The notes under the pieces are model-generated. The model saw only the letters and a program-made list of their open reading frames with translations, searched no databases and was not told the DNA's origin. Of a stretch of 5,812 nt of DNA, positions 5,652-5,812 are shown one piece after another. The position numbers were made by a program, and so were the translations under genes. The first letter of the stretch is position 1. The number at the start of each line of letters is the position of its first letter. Source of the DNA: Candidatus Brocadia sp. (lineage in GTDB: Bacteria; Planctomycetota; Brocadiia; Brocadiales; Brocadiaceae); assembly GCA_030837935.1 (NCBI GenBank), contig JAUQXU010000412.1, positions 1-5,812 of the forward strand, written 5' to 3'.

Positions 5652-5812
5652 TCGCAAGAAATCGAGCAGGGTGGGTTGGATAATCCGAGCGCCTGTTTCT
5701 AGTGAAGATTGTAAGATGTTTTCCTGATTCTTTAAATCCATAATCAAAGATGCAACATCGGCGTCCTCTGTATACGAGATTAATTCTTTCAATGCCGTTA
5801 GTGAATTATTAA
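5649..5812 (-). CDS. flgL: Flagellar hook-associated protein 3 (FlgL), C-terminal end only
   Basis: 53 residues up to a TAA stop; the rest lies beyond the right edge. The visible part is the flagellin-like C-terminal helix of FlgL, with the diagnostic ending ARIIQPTLLDFLR and the preceding EDADVASLIMDLKNQENILQ. FlgL (HAP3) joins the hook-associated protein FlgK to the flagellin filament outside the cell, and this C-terminal helix packs in the D0 core of the axial structure. True flagellins share the domain but normally end in LR or LLG after a different motif, so FlgL is preferred. Being followed by fliW and csrA supports this, as in Bacillus. Confidence 0.88.
   Translation of the reverse strand, partial: NNSLTALKELISYTEDADVASLIMDLKNQENILQSSLETGARIIQPTLLDFLR

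Overview
The window is an AT-rich bacterial segment in which all seven recognisable genes lie on the minus strand, so transcription runs from right to left. It comes from a flagellated, non-enteric bacterium: it has the FliW/CsrA pair, which is typical of Firmicutes, Spirochaetes, Epsilon- and Deltaproteobacteria and Planctomycetes and absent from E. coli-type flagellar systems. The mix of a long-tailed CsrA, a TPR protein, a B12/radical SAM protein and GHMP sugar-kinase genes would fit a deep-branching Gram-negative such as an anammox-type planctomycete. That placement is a low-confidence inference from gene style only.

Right third, flagellar control (about 4599-5812). The 3' end of flgL (hook-filament junction protein) is followed by a 276-bp intergenic region, then fliW and csrA. 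The order flgL-fliW-csrA is that of the late flagellar region of Bacillus, where FliW and CsrA set flagellin translation. The intergenic region holds a good -24/-12 (sigma-54) promoter match in front of fliW, a hairpin that could be a terminator, and a near-perfect 20-bp dyad centred about 113 bp upstream of the predicted sigma-54 start, where an activator site would be expected.

Middle (3451-4575). A nine-repeat TPR protein begins a few bases after csrA, in the slot that flagellin (hag) occupies in Bacillus.

Left part, sugar or glycan cluster (1-3349). A GHMP-family sugar kinase of the HddA type (heptose-7-phosphate kinase-like), a cobalamin-binding radical SAM protein and the N-terminal half of a split transketolase are packed with 6-bp and 1-bp gaps and must be cotranscribed. 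The transketolase runs off the left edge, and its C-terminal subunit is expected just beyond. Transketolase makes sedoheptulose 7-phosphate, and HddA-type kinases act on heptose 7-phosphates derived from it. A modified-heptose or related sugar pathway is therefore the most economical reading. Its position directly behind flagellar regulators raises the possibility of flagellin or surface glycosylation, which the window does not prove.

I saw no mobile element, CRISPR array, tRNA or rRNA. The main oddities are an Arg in place of the usual substrate-site His in the transketolase, an Asn in place of the His in the radical SAM protein's cobalamin motif, a roughly 50-residue N-terminal extension on the kinase, and a 9-A tract in the elongated tail of csrA.
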